From assembly GCA_003952965.2 (NCBI GenBank), contig CM025853.1, forward strand, positions 27,741,752 to 27,805,751: DNA of 64,000 nt, given 5' to 3'. Source of the DNA: Morella rubra. Taxonomy: Eukaryota; Streptophyta; Magnoliopsida; Fagales; Myricaceae. Below, in pieces: positions 34,130-46,593 of the stretch. Positions within the stretch are counted from its first letter, which is position 1. Each line of letters opens with the position of its first letter. The notes under the pieces are model-generated. The model was given only the letters and a program-made list of their open reading frames with translations. It had not been told where the DNA came from and ran no database searches. The position numbers and the translations under genes were made by a program.

Positions 34130-35490
34130 AGGTAAAGATAATTTTATTAAAAACTGAGAAGTATACAGTTAACACAAGGCAGAAAATCGACCAAAAGGCC
34201 ATCGAAAAACCTAAACGGACCAAAAGGCCCTACAATAACCGGACACAAGAGTCGAGACCACCAACAGCCACAAGGAGTCAAGGACTGTGAAACAACCAGG
34301 ACCACAAGAGTCAGAACACAATACAAAAACAAACTGATCACAAGGATCGGAACACAATACAAACACAAACCGGTCACAAGGACCAGAACACAATACAAAC
34401 ACAAACCGATCACAAGGACCGGAACACAATACAAAAACAAACCGGTCACAAAGACCGGAACACAATAAAACTACCACTCAAGGTGATGGCGGCTTCCACT
34501 GGATGAGAGGCAAACCGAGCAACAACCCAACTCTTACAGGGCAATCTTCAGGCAATGATTGGCTGTATACAAGGAGTCAAGGACTGTGAAACAACCAGGA
34601 CCACAAAGAGCCATAACACAATACAAAAACAAACCGTCACAAGGACCGGAACACAATACAAACACAAACCGGTCACAAGGACTGGAACACAATACAAAAA
34701 CAAACCGGTCACAAAGACTGGAACACAACAAAATTACCACTCAAGGCGATGGCGGCTTCCATTGGAGGAGAGGGCAAACCGAGCAACGACCTAACTCTTA
34801 CAGGGAAATCTTCAGGCAATGATTGGCTGCATACAAGGGAGGAAGAGAAGGTGCAATTGTAGGGGACACAAAACAACAGCAGCGAAGAGAGCCACCAGAA
34901 AGAAACGGTCGGAACAGTCCACCAAACGAAGGGAGGCGGCAGGGGCGACAAAAGGGCCTCACAAACCTACTAGGTGTGGCAGGAAGCAAAAAGGTCAAGC
35001 TCCTAGGCGGCACACGCATGCAAGGACGCGCGTGACCTCTAGGCGCTGGCAAAGGGAGGCCGGACATAGACAACAGGGACCACCAGGGGACGGGGCCAGA
35101 CCTCCAAAAAACATGCAAAACAGTAAGAGGGGAGGCAAAGGAGGTTGGACGCGTGAGATCCATGCGCGTGTGTGGGCACGTGTGAGGGCTCACGTGCCGG
35201 CTGATTGCCGTCGCTCTTGGCCAGAGCTGGACGTCGGGAGGAGAGGAAGCCCACCACGGGGGTCATGCACACCAAAGACCATCGGAGAGGCTGAGATCTA
35301 ACCTTCAAAACAATTAAAGAAAAAGCACAAAAATAAGGCCGAAAAATTAAGGAAAAAAGAACATCCAACCACCAGGAGGGCAGTCGGAGGAGAGGAGAGG
35401 GCTTCTCCCCTCCCCAGAGCAAGGACGACGGGTTTAAGTTCAGATAAAGGGGGGAGAGAGTTCTAGAGAGAGAGAGGGAGGAGAGAGAGA
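34130..35490 (-). mobile_element. Non-autonomous retroelement-like block with internal tandem repeats
   Basis: Unlike its AT-rich surroundings this block is GC-richer and internally repetitive. On the minus strand it opens with a CT-rich leader (from about 35490), passes through GC-rich sequence without a conserved domain, and closes with a tract ending TTTTTAATAAAATTATC (about 34155-34138), like LINE 3' ends. I found no flanking duplication. Open frames on both strands have skewed composition and no recognised domain. LINE-derived non-autonomous element is the best guess. Confidence 0.4.
34310..34740. repeat. 36-bp minisatellite within a ~299-bp duplication
   Basis: A 36-bp unit (containing CACAATACAAACACAAACCG and GTCACAAGGACC) is repeated about four times at 34314-34465 and about three times at 34617-34735. 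Both arrays sit in a larger duplication offset by 299 bp (CAAGGAGTCAAGGACTGTGA at 34271 and 34570). A third partial junction (GGCAATGATTGGCTG) lies near 34814. Confidence 0.85.
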
Positions 35491-35782
35491 AATGTACTGT
35501 TGCTTTCCCATTTTAATATTTCCTTATGTTGTCATGGAGAAAAATATATTTTCCATTATTTTTTCGAACCCCATTTAAAAAAGAAAAAATCTTAAAGATT
35601 TCAGATGTAAATTGTGAACTTTTTCTCTAGTCCAAAAATCAATCTTTCGTTGTGCCGCGATTAGAGTGCCGGAATTTTTTACATTAAAAGTCTAAAGGTT
35701 GATTGAGACTAGAGAGAGTAGACCCAAGTAGAAAGAAACATCTTAGGAAAGGACCACCTGTTTTACTCTTTTTATCAGACTC

Positions 35783-35786
<4 letters not shown>

Positions 35787-35821
<35 letters not shown>
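35787..35821. repeat. TA microsatellite
   Basis: About 17 uninterrupted TA units in spacer DNA, likely length-variable. Confidence 0.9.
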
Positions 35822-35822
<1 letters not shown>

Positions 35823-36640
35823 ATAAAATAAGACTTCTGCGGCCGTCGACCCCACCGGAGAACTACATAGCCAATAACGTTGGGCCTCAGGGCCCTGTTT
35901 TTCTCCTAACAGTGCCTTAGTTGACCCACCAGGGGGCCCACTCAATTTTTTACGTGTCCTGGGTTGGACTCCTGGGTTGGATCCAGGCCAACTCCTCTCT
36001 CTCTCTCACCGTCTCTCTCTCCTTGTCCTTATCCTCCTCACCACCACCACGTGAATATTGGCGCTGTTTGTTTTCTATATTTTTTTAGTCTACATTATAT
36101 TTCTATTTTGAACGTTGTCAAATCCACGCACTCAATCCCTGACGTGCGATATCTTCCCCACTCCATCTTATTTCAGTTTTTCTCATTTCTATTTACAAAT
36201 TACACTAGTATTATAGCCAGAAGCAACGTATGCGACGTCCACATTGACATAACTACCCTCTTTCTTTCTAGCTTTACCGAGTAATGTATCGGTCGACCTC
36301 CCGTCAATTTGGGGAAAGAGAAAGGGTGTTTTGGATGTTTGGGCTCTTCCGTTTTAACGTGTATTATACACCTTCTCTGTTCTTTTCTCTGCAGCGTGTC
36401 TGACCCAAATCTCTCTCTTTGTCTCCTTCTTCTCCTCCTCCTCCCTGTTCTTCGCTTTTTTGGAATCTTGACTTTTGATTAATTTGTTTGTTTATGGTTC
36501 ATATGCTTCATTGAATTTTTTTTTCTTTCAAATTTTCTAGGAGCGGTGGAACATTCCACTCCGCGAGTGATTACTATTTCATTTTAATGATTTACAACCT
36601 GACGATTTCTGCTTGAGTTTTCAATCGCCGTCGTTGATTC

Positions 36641-39600
36641 ATGGCCGCGGGGTCAGTGGCGACTGCAGCCGGAGCTGCGGTGATTCTATACTACTTGCTG
36701 AGCCGGAGACTGGCCGCCGGGAAGGTTGAGGAAGCCGATGGTCGGTGCGGAGATTTGCCGAAATCGAGCAAATCTTGCAGAAGGAGGATCTCTCGGAGGC
36801 CAGCACAGGCTCCGGCGACTCTCTTTGAGTCGATCGGTACGCTCTCGGAGACCTTGCGTTTTACGTATTCGGAGACTCTGGGCAAATGGCCGATCGGGGA
36901 CTTGGCGTTCGGCATTAACTATTTCATGAAGAGGCAGGTCAGTGGTCATTTCGGTTCCCCCCACACCCGCACACACACACGCACAAACTTGTTTTCTTCT
37001 TGTTGTCTACGGTGTGAAAGTGGTTAAAGTGTGACGCTAAATTGGTAAAAGTTTTGGAGTTCCTTTGAAATTTATGGATTTTTCTTCTTCAACGAACGTT
37101 TAACTTTAATCTAAAATTTGATCTTTTTCCCTTTGATATGTAGAAATTATATCGTTTTCTTTTTTCTGGTTGCTTTTTTATATGTTTTCTTTTTTCTGGC
37201 TGTGTTTGTTTGTGAGCTCATTCTTGAAGTAATTGCTTAGTGGTGAATTTTGTTTGTGTCCTATTGGTAACGTGTCTCTGATTGGATGTGACCAAGTGCG
37301 ATGTACTTGCAGGGTAACTTGCAAGTTGCAAGTGTCTATGCTGGTACTGATTGTATACAACTTAAAGGTCCTGACATTGTTGAGGAGTTGAATAAATTTA
37401 TAAGGTTGTTGACCCTTTGTATGCTCTTCTCAAAGAAGCCGTTTCCGGTGTTTTTAGAGTCTGCCGGCTACTCTCTGGAAGATGTCCTACTCCAAAAGCC
37501 CAAGGCAGCGGTATGTTACTATTCAGGGATATGTGATGAAATTTTGCTAATTGCATATTTCGTTTCTTGCTGATATTCATAACTGAGTATTGCTCAAGTG
37601 TTTCCATCTTGCTTATTGAACTTCATATTACTAATAAAATCATAATTAAGTGTTGCTATAATTACCAGAGAAATGATTGCAGATTTTGAAGCCTGCTTTC
37701 ACAATTATACGAGATAAAGAGTCGAAATGTTTGCTTCTATTGATTCGTGGTACTCATAGCATTAAAGACACTCTAACAGCAGCAACTGGAGCAGTGGTCC
37801 CTTTCCACCACTCGGTTTTACATGATGGTGGTGTGAGCAATTTGGTTTTAGGATATGCCCATTTTGGAATGGTTGCTGCTGCTCGTTGGATAGCAAAGCT
37901 TAGCACTCCCTATCTGCTCAAAGCTCTTGATGAATATCCTGACTACAAAGTTAAGGTATATGTTAGTTCTTCCCTTTTGATACCCTATATCAATATCTAA
38001 TTTTGTCAATTTTGCTGATCACTTTCCTTTAAGGTAAGAATTCTCTATAGTGGTCCTTGATGAAAATTCACCATGACTGGAGGGATTTTTTTTTTATTGA
38101 AATATGATACCTGTTGCCACTTAACATCCACTAGGATTTGCCTTCTAAGATAAATAAACCTCTAAGTTAACGTACTGAATCAGTCCATGCAATGTATGCT
38201 TCATATTCAGATTGTTGGCCATTCGCTTGGTGGTGGTACTGCTGCGCTTTTGACTTATATTCTTCGCGAACAGAAAGAACTCGCTTCAAGCATTTGTGTC
38301 ACATTTGCCCCAGGTATGTAGTCATCAATTGTGATGTTTATGGTTTCTTTATATTATGTCTAATTGGTCGATAACTTTATTTTTGGTGAATCTGTAAGTT
38401 CTCCATAGATTTTCATTTTCTTCTCTGAAGTCCGCGATGTAGACTTCGGAACCAGAAATGACTAAATAGTTAGTTACTTGCTTCTGTTACTATTGAGAGC
38501 TCCTTCAATCAGTTAGCTTTCAGATGGGAGTGCAAGACTGTGTGTTAGTCAAAACAGAAAAAAACTCTCACATCCTTGATGGTTTATTTCCTTCATTGAG
38601 AGATAGGAGATAGACTTCGCATTTGAAAGATGACATTAATATGGATCCTTGATATGTATTTTGGATCAGTAACCGTGTAAAGTTTATTAGCATGGCTCTG
38701 TGGTTTTGTGTCATGATTTCTTTCTCTTTAATAAGATATGTTCTGAACTTTATTGCATTGGTCCAAAATCTGCAATATTGTTATGTGGAGGGCATTAATG
38801 ATGCCAATCAGCTGTAACTCAAATGGTAACTGCTTCCTCCATAAGAATGGGGTGAAAGGTGAGATATGGGTTCTAGACAGAAGTAAAAGTGAGATCATGA
38901 TTCACCAGTTAAAGGAAATGGAGGACATTAATGATGGAAATGCAGGTTAAAGCTCTCAGAGTCATCACATTTGTGTCTTAATCCTTCAAAAAGGATGACA
39001 AGAGAGTGGTCTTTGATGTAGAAAGAATTAAAATTTGTGTTTCAAATTTCTATTTACCCCCCCCCCATCAAAAAAAAAAAAACCAACTTTCCTAATGCTT
39101 TAAGAACTTTATTTCTGTACTACAATTACAGAAAGAGTGCTTTATGATGTTCCATTAGTCCCTGATAAAGAAATTTATGGATCAGTACAAGGTGCTTTTC
39201 TTAAATGCTTGTATATAATTGTTGTCATTTGCAGCTGCCTGTATGACATTGGAGTTAGCAGAATCAGGCAAGCACTTTATTACTACCGTCATAAATGGTT
39301 CTGATCTGGTGCCAACATTCACAACAGCTTCGCTTGATGACCTTCGTACTGAGGTACTGTAACCTTTTCTCCTGACCATAAGTGGAAATGTTATAAATGA
39401 ATTAAAATTCATGGTTAATTTAAAATATCTCGTAGACTATGGGAATACTTATTAGGTTGTTATTGTCAGGTCAGAGCATCATCTTGGTTAAATGATTTGC
39501 GGGATCAGATTGAGCGTACCAGGTTCCTAAATGTCTTTTATCGTTCTGCAACTGCGCTGGGATCTCGCCTACCATCTATAGCTAGCACCAGAGCTGGTGC

Positions 39601-40497
39601 AGGTGCACTTCTGAAGCCAGTATCCAGCAGCACTCAGGTAGAGTTTCGCCCACTCTTCATGGTTAAAGAGAGGATATAATCAACAACTTGTACTTTTCAT
39701 ATTCCCATTCTTGCTTTTATATATGATGACAGGCAATTCTGCTCGGTAAATTGTAGGTTGTTATGAAGCGTGCACAGAATGTTGCTCAGGCTGTTGTCAG
39801 AACACGCTCATCTCTGTCCTCGTGGTCTTGCATGGGTACTCGTCGCCGTCATGTGGGCCCACTTTTGGACTCTAAGGTAGCTGATTTGCCTGAATCAGCT
39901 CTAGAATCTGAAAGAAGTCCCCAATTTCCTGCAACTGAAGGGATGACAAGAGACCCTGTGTTCCATGACATGGAATCTAGAACTTCTAGCAGTGGATCGG
40001 GACATGATGATACCGACGAAGAAGAACAACTCCTTCCGGTTGATAGAGTCATTAGTGCAACCAATGTGGAAGACATCACTGCAGGTGAGTTATGGTATGA
40101 GCTAGAGAAAGAGCTTCAAAGGCAGGATAATGGAGCAGATGTTGGAACCCAGGAGGAAGAAGCAGCTGCAGCTAACGAAATCACTGAAGAGGAGGAGGAT
40201 ATGCTGGTTGATACTGTGGAAAGCACCGAGCGAATCTCATCTGATGTATCGGAGAACCCCCGCTTCTACCCCCCTGGCAGAATCATGCATATGGTTTCTG
40301 TACCTTCATCAGATACTGCTATCGTAGATAATTGTGTGCAGCCTGAGGAACATGTGGGTATATATGAGACACCGAGAGAACTGTATAGTAAGCTCCGACT
40401 TTCAAAAACAATGATAAATGATCATTATATGCCCATGTATAAGAAGATGATGGAGATGATAATCAGGGAACTGGAAACTGAAGCAGCTTGTAGTTAA
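36641..40497 (+). CDS. Class 3 lipase, mono/diacylglycerol lipase type
   Basis: Alpha/beta-hydrolase predicted to cleave a fatty acid from mono- or diacylglycerols; plant relatives are annotated as mono/diacylglycerol lipase N-terminal plus lipase class 3. Exons: 36641-36937, 37313-37510, 37683-37955, 38211-38313, 39235-39353, 39470-39637 and 39757-40497; they join in frame to 632 residues. The N-terminus (VATAAGAAVILYYLLSRRL) is a likely membrane anchor. LLLLIRGTHSIKDTLT precedes the nucleophile elbow IVGHSLGGGTAALL (catalytic Ser). INGSDLVPTFT carries the probable acid and FYPPGRIMHMVSV the probable His. The last exon has an acidic insert (DDTDEEEQLL and ITEEEEDMLV) between the lipase parts, then ends RELETEAACS. 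Divergent from the J-domain gene, convergent with the gene at 43578-46118. Substrate is inferred. Confidence 0.88.
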
Positions 40498-42125
40498 TGT
40501 GAACTGTAAACAGTAATTGTTAAGAGAATGCATATTATGTATATTCCTCACGTTTGATATACTATTTGTTGTGTGCTCCTAAGAAATTGGACGGGTTCTT
40601 CTAAAGGGGAGCTATCGATCTCTTCTGACTGAGGGTGTTCTTGCCTCTTTACTTATTTATTTATTTTTAGGCAAGATCCTTCTTTACTTGAGAGCGTGTT
40701 ATGTATTGAATGAAGGCAAGCATCAAAATGGAATACTTAAAATTAAGGGCAAGAGTTTTCGGCAAAGCTAAACATCTCATTCGCTAGACGTTTCAGTTTA
40801 ACCATGATTCTACAGATTTGATTCGGTTTTAGGAGCCATCATTAATGTTAATAATCTTGCCTGGCCTATAAATAAACTCGACTCAAAATCTAAGACTAAT
40901 TGACACTTGGCATGTAATTCTATTAGAAATTTAATTTTGTAGTTCTGTTAAAAAATCCAAATTTCTATTATAAATTTAATGATGTAATTATATTAAAAAT
41001 TCGTCCACTAATTCTATCTGAACGAATGTGACTAATTCTTTTATAAATTCACATTCTAATTCAATTAGAAATTCTATTTGGACTAATGTGTCTAATTCAA
41101 TATTCTATTCTATTATAAATTCACATTCTAATTCAATTTAATTATATTAGATATATTTTATTCTATTATAAATTCACATTCTAATTCATTTCTCTAATTT
41201 TATTAGAAATTCGTCCACTGTAATTCTATCTGGAGGAATGCCTCTAATTCTATTTTTATATTCTATTATAAATAATAAGTGATTTTACATTAATAAATTG
41301 TAAAAACAGACATTTTCCTTTTACGTGCGACTTATTAATTCGAAAAATAGACAGTTTTTAAAATTCTCATATAGTTTTCTTTTCTTCCAATATTTTTTTG
41401 GCGTGGAAATAGGTTTCTTCCGAAAGAGTTTCGTTTACTAAAATGGATTTGTGAGCCCAGCCAAAGAGGCTGGGCTTCCAAAAATTGACGGGCTAGCCCA
41501 CCTAAGTAGGGTGGAACTCGCTCGCCTTTAGTAAGGTGTGTTCGTGATGTTAGGTGTTGGCACGACCCGCCGTCTCTAAACGATCATTGACGAGTCGCCT
41601 TTCACCCCTGACAGGACGAGTCATTTTTAAAGTAGTCAGTACTTGCCTCTTTGTAGTAGCACTCTTACCCTTCCACCTCTTAGTTTGTACGATGTGGGAC
41701 TGCCAAAGCGATTTGGAAATTGTTTCACAGTGCGAATTCTTTTCATATTCTTACTGAAAACGGCTCGATCATCAAGCCTGCTGGCTTTCGAGTCCAAGGT
41801 GGAGACACATGCCTGGGTGGAGGGCTCTGAGGGTTGGGTTGTGGGATGGACTAGAACTCCGATTCCGGCTGCCAGCAGCAAAAAGTAGAAATGTTATAAC
41901 TGAAAGACCAACTTTGGAAACTTTCAAAGCATTAGCCCTTAGCCAAAAATTAAAAATCTTGGGTTTGAATGAGATGGGATATTTGGAAAGCACAGAAGAT
42001 ACGCTTCATAATCTGCACGTTGAACCAATGAAGATCTCAAAAAATTGAAGAAGAAAGAAAAAAATACTTGTTACTGGTCATTAATTGGGTAAAATCCCAA
42101 AAAAGAGTAGGTTCTATGTCTAATT
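40498..42125. other. Spacer with degenerate AT-rich tandem sequence
   Basis: Roughly 40900-41300 repeats variants of ATTATAAATTCACATTCTAA and CTAATTCTATTAGAAATTC, a degenerate tandem array. Near 41457-41480 is a short perfect hairpin (AGCCCAGCC / GGCTGGGCT). No gene recognised; frames at 41550-42050 have no family likeness. Confidence 0.45.
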
Positions 42126-42137
42126 GATGTGTGGGGG

Positions 42138-43113
42138 GAAAATACGTAGAATGGGGTGTACAGTAGATGTGGAGGCGGCTTATTGTGTGTTGTGTGGGGA
42201 AGAGGTGGAGACTACAAAACATATGCTAATTGATTGTTGTGTTAGTAGGATTCTTTGGCAATCTTCATCGTGGGCTTTGGATATTAGTATTTTTACTAAT
42301 GAGCCTTTGTCCTCTTGGCTATTGACTATTATTGACCCATCCCGTATGCCTAGATTGTCTGCACATGATTTTCAGCATTTTCAAATTTTTGCTTTGAATT
42401 TTTGGGATCATTTATGGTGGTTTAGAAATCAGGTGGTTCATCATGCCGCTACTTTGGACATTACTGCTTTGATGTTCAGGATTAGAAGATCTACAAGAGA
42501 ACATGTTGCAATTTGGGCTCGGAGAGATGAGATTGTGGAGATTGCACGATGGAAACCACCTTTTATATGGGAAGATAAAGGTTAATTTTGATGTAGCAAT
42601 GAGACCGAAATTTGCTGTGGGTGCTGTTGTATTTAGGAATCATTTGGGTAGAGTGGTGGGGGCTAAAGTGCATAAATTTTCTGTGGCTGGTCCCTTGGAA
42701 GGGAAAGTTTATGCTGCTGTGATGGGTATTCAAGAGGCTCGGGTTTATGGTTTTCAGGATGTTATCATTGAAGGGGATTCACTTCTTGCTATTGATGCCT
42801 TTCGCAAATACCAAGTGCGGAATGACTGGAGGATTTTTGGTAGAGTTGAAGAGGCTTTTAAGTGTGTCTCTTGGTTTAATTTTTGTACGTTTAGTTTTGT
42901 TAAAATAGGTGCTAATGTGGAGGCGCACCATCTTGCTCGTTGGGCTGCCTCTCAACTTGAGTTAGGAGGCCACCCCGATATTCATGAGCACTATCCGAAC
43001 TTGGTTTGGGTCTATGCAGGGACTGATCCACCCTGATTTCTTTTTCATTGCTTTGTTTTGAGTTGAATAAAGAGAATTTTCAGGAAAAAAAGAAAACGAA
43101 AAAGAAAAAGAAA
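42138..43113 (+). mobile_element. 5'-truncated LINE (zinc-binding plus RNase H end)
   Basis: A LINE 3' end with flanking duplication GATGTGTGGGGG (42126-42137 and 43114-43125) and an A-rich tail at about 43083-43113. Its coding part (42138-43036) reads a zf-RVT-like block (YCVLCGEEVETTKHMLIDC) and then an RNase H domain (KVNFDVAM, IIEGDSLLAID, ANVEAHHLARWAA). The two parts lie in different frames, with a break near 42575-42590, so it is dead. Reverse transcriptase and endonuclease are missing. It sits in the spacer between convergent host genes. Confidence 0.88.
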
Positions 43114-43577
43114 GATGTGTGGGGGAAAGGGAGGCGAATTTAATTACCAAACACTATTACGCCAACAAGTTTAATCTATGGTACATGGATGGCCTTCTCG
43201 CCTAGTTCAAGTTTATAACATGGCGCACCCCCAAAAGGAAGGCAGCAATAACAGAGTAACGATCAAATCTAAGATACCATTTACCAAATCATTATCATTT
43301 GAGGAAAATGTCGAGCGAGTCCAGAAAAGCCAACAATTGTTCAATTTCGCTACAGCATAAGGAATATAGAAAATTCCTGTTTGTAGTAATAACAGTCGCT
43401 GCAGAGAAGATTTCATGAGCTTTCTCCCCTACTTGGCCCATAAATACATGAGGTTGAAGAGCATGTTATGCAAGTACACGAAACATTCTTCACAGAACGT
43501 CTCATTTTTCGATTGATTTCCAAGAATATTGTCCGGGAATCTTATTTCCAGGTTTATGGTCTTTGGTTTCTTTGATG

Positions 43578-46118
43578 TCAACCACCATATCGGGTCTTCA
43601 AGGTTTCTGGAGGCTCCTCTTCCATAATGCCTGCACCTGTCGTTGCGAAGTACTCACGTATGGTTGTTTTACGGTCTGCAAGGAAAGTGTGATCCAGAAA
43701 GTTGTTGTAGGCTACATTGCTGAGGTTCTTCGCTGCCAAAACACTACACAATGGTTCGTGAGCTTCAGTTTATGCCCATTGAGGCTGCCATAGCAAATAG
43801 GTCAGAGGTAATGTATTGGTCTCTTAAGGTACTTTTTTGCCAAGGAGCTGGAATAACATGTTAGGAGGAACAAGTGAACCAGCAACTTTAAGCATACAAA
43901 GGGAGGTGACTGGAGATCATCTTCAAACAATTTGTATAGTTGGATATCAGACACTCATAAAAAAAAAAAAAGTTGGATATTGGACGAAAGTTTGTGCCAG
44001 GATAATCTTTCAGTGCATGTGCCATCACTAACACACATCCAAACCAACCACGGAGAATAGTTTTAGGATACAGGACAACACATTGAAAAAAAGAGTAACT
44101 GCATATAAATGTTCAACTTCTCAATCAATCAGTATGGCTGTGTCTACTGATTGGAGCTCAATTCAAACCAAAGAATTGACTCGTCCATCAAGTTCCTTTA
44201 TAGCAATACTTTCTATGAATGCAGTATGCATTAAAACAGCACTTACCAGTGTCTAAGATAAACACGGCAAGGTAAAATATCATCTTGCCAAATCTTATGG
44301 ATGTTATACCGTCCATAATGCTGAAAATAGATCTCCTTGCTTCCTGTAGAAAAATAACTAGCACAAATAGTGTCACAGATAGTCCCTATGCATTACTGAG
44401 AACTATGGTGGAAGGGTGAAAGAAAAAGAGAAGTGAAATAATGGGAAGATTGAAAACGATCTATCACCTCCATCCAAATATTGCATGTGGAGAAATCACA
44501 AGCCTCACACTGGAAATTGCATACAGCTTAGTAATACATAGAGAGCCTCAACTTTATGTATATCACCCGATAACAAACAATCTTTTTTTTTACCCCAACA
44601 TTTGAAGCATAATGAGCAATAGTCACCTGGTGTCTCCGCTAAAGATAGCAATAGAACCCATGATAACTGACAATATCAACTATGTATCACTGATAGGAGA
44701 TAAATCTCGAAGAGAAGCCCATGTATATGTCTCAAAGTTAATTATTCATCATATCTGGCACTAATAAAAGGGCTTTCTCTGGAAAAGATTACCTTTGCAT
44801 CGAACTTGAAAAAATTCCTCATCACTGTAACGAGCGCAGAGCACCTATGTCAATGTAGCAAATAGCAAGTAATTATAGTTACCATTCAAATAAGAGAAGA
44901 AGTAACATATAACTTTCATCCAATTTTCTTGCCCTTTTAGAATGCGGATCATGCGGATCACAGACTAACCGCTGGTTTATCAAATGGTTTCCCATTAAGT
45001 GTTTCAGGCAGAACCTAAAACAAGAAGAATAAACATGTAAGTAATTTGATCCAAGAAAGTAATTTGAAAATACAATAGTAGGTAGCAATTTACTAACTCA
45101 CAGCTAGAAATCGAAATTCGAGCTCCCTCTCGATAAAAGATGGAATCTGTATAGTAGAAAGTCACACTTAGTTGTGAAATCTTGATTTTGATTGAATTGA
45201 AAAAAGAGCACCTTTCACTACTAATTCATTCTCATTTTCACGATTCGCTATTCAAGTCGAATAGGAAAAAGAAAAAAAAGGGGAAGTGAAACTATACGCT
45301 CTATGCATACCTCTGATTTTTGAATCTCAAAAACGGTAACGATAAGTGTTTCGCCTTCACAAGGCTCCACGCTCAAGCTAGATATCTCCTGAGAAATTAG
45401 CAAACAAGCCACAAGGTAAGCATAGTGTCGTCCAAATTCTTCTATATACAAAATTCAAAGAAAAGTGAAAGCAGCTAAAGACCGCAAAAAGGATTTCACT
45501 TTTGGAACTGTTGTCATTTTCCCAAGTTTCCCGGCGATCAAGCAGAATATACAATTGCCGAAATACAAAAGAAATGATAGGTTTCAAGGAATAAACCCTG
45601 GTTTCTGGCTTGGCTATGCCACGCTCGAAGAAGATTGGAGCCGCGTGAGCGAACACGCGCCGAAAGCCGTTCAATCTTGCAACTCGGAAGTTGATCAAAC
45701 AAGGGAATGTACTCCTCGCGCTCCTCTCTGGCCTCCACAAAAAGATTGACAATACGATCGAAACTTAAAAAAAAAAGAAAAGAAGCCCACAAACTCCAAT
45801 CATTATGAATGCGAGTTCCTTGTACATACCAGAGAGGAGGGAACCAAAGCCACAGATGGAAATGAGACCGTCAGGGGAGACCGCGGTTTCGAAATCGGAC
45901 ACGTCGACGAGTTCTCGCTGGTTGGCCACAGAATCCACTCGATAGTGGTCGGAGGACATGGTGCTCCGTGATCTTCGCCGGAGACCTTGTCGTCCGTGGC
46001 CGGTTTGGAGTGGAGAGCGTGCAGGGGTTAGCAGAGAAAGAGTCGGCCGGTGGATCCACGCGCGAGGCGCGAGTGGGGGAGAAATAGCTGGGAATGAGAC
46101 AGCAAGGGAAGCGTACAT
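43578..46118 (-). CDS. Gamma-glutamylcyclotransferase-like plant protein
   Basis: Eight exons: 46118-45830, 45727-45597, 45388-45311, 45146-45102, 45014-44970, 44844-44793, 44343-44247 and 43743-43578, joined in frame to 300 residues. The block ISICGFGSLLSERSARSTFP followed by FRVARLNGFRRVFAH resembles the opening strand-loop of GGCT-fold enzymes (YGSL-type motif), suggesting gamma-glutamyl chemistry; this is inference. Further conserved segments: EISSLSVEPCEGETLIVTVF, RYSDEEFFQVRCK, IYFQHYGRYNIHKIWQDDIL and YNNFLDHTFLADRKTTIREY, ending LKTRYGG. A second ATG at 45959 (MSSDHYRVDSV) would give about 247 residues. The extra N-terminus is rich in Ser, Arg and Pro and could be a plastid or mitochondrial transit peptide. 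Gene structure is firm; biochemical role is not. Confidence 0.8.
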
Positions 46119-46593
46119 TGGACTTTAGGAAAGAGGAGCTTCGCGAGGTGGGACATGCATGGGCAGAGTGTCCGATCGAGCTCTGTAATTTTGGGATATA
46201 ATTACATTTAAAGTATTCTCTAACAACATAAAAATTGGCAGCGGCTGTCTTCCTACCAATTTTTAATTACATTCCCAAGCTCTTAATCGAACCCAGTAAT
46301 TACTTTTTTCTTATAACAAAAAAAAAAAAAAACCTTATATGCAAGTCTTCTGAAATTGTCCTACAACCCATGCATGGCCCAACAACACGAAGAACATACC
46401 CACTAGCCAGTCAAGGCGATCCCTACACCTAAATAATTACATCCTTAATGAGGGAGAATTAACATTTTTTTTGTTCTTTTGAATTCTCAAACTCGAGCAA
46501 TTAGTACTCCAAAATGTTCACATTTATACAGCAATTTGGCCGAGAAGTAGAAGGTACTGGGCTACTGGCCATAAGCTATCAGCCCTGCTTTTC

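Noticed and set aside
34147..34740. Cys-rich repeat proteins (12-residue unit)
   Set aside because: The repeat is translation of the 36-bp minisatellite; open in several frames, with no start context or splicing evidence.
34798..35422. Several 70-160 codon frames on both strands
   Set aside because: They result from GC-rich, stop-poor repetitive DNA; overlapping frames on both strands are equally open and none has a recognisable domain.
41457..41480. Functional hairpin RNA or terminator
   Set aside because: A 9-bp perfect stem occurs by chance in a window of this size and nothing around it suggests a gene.
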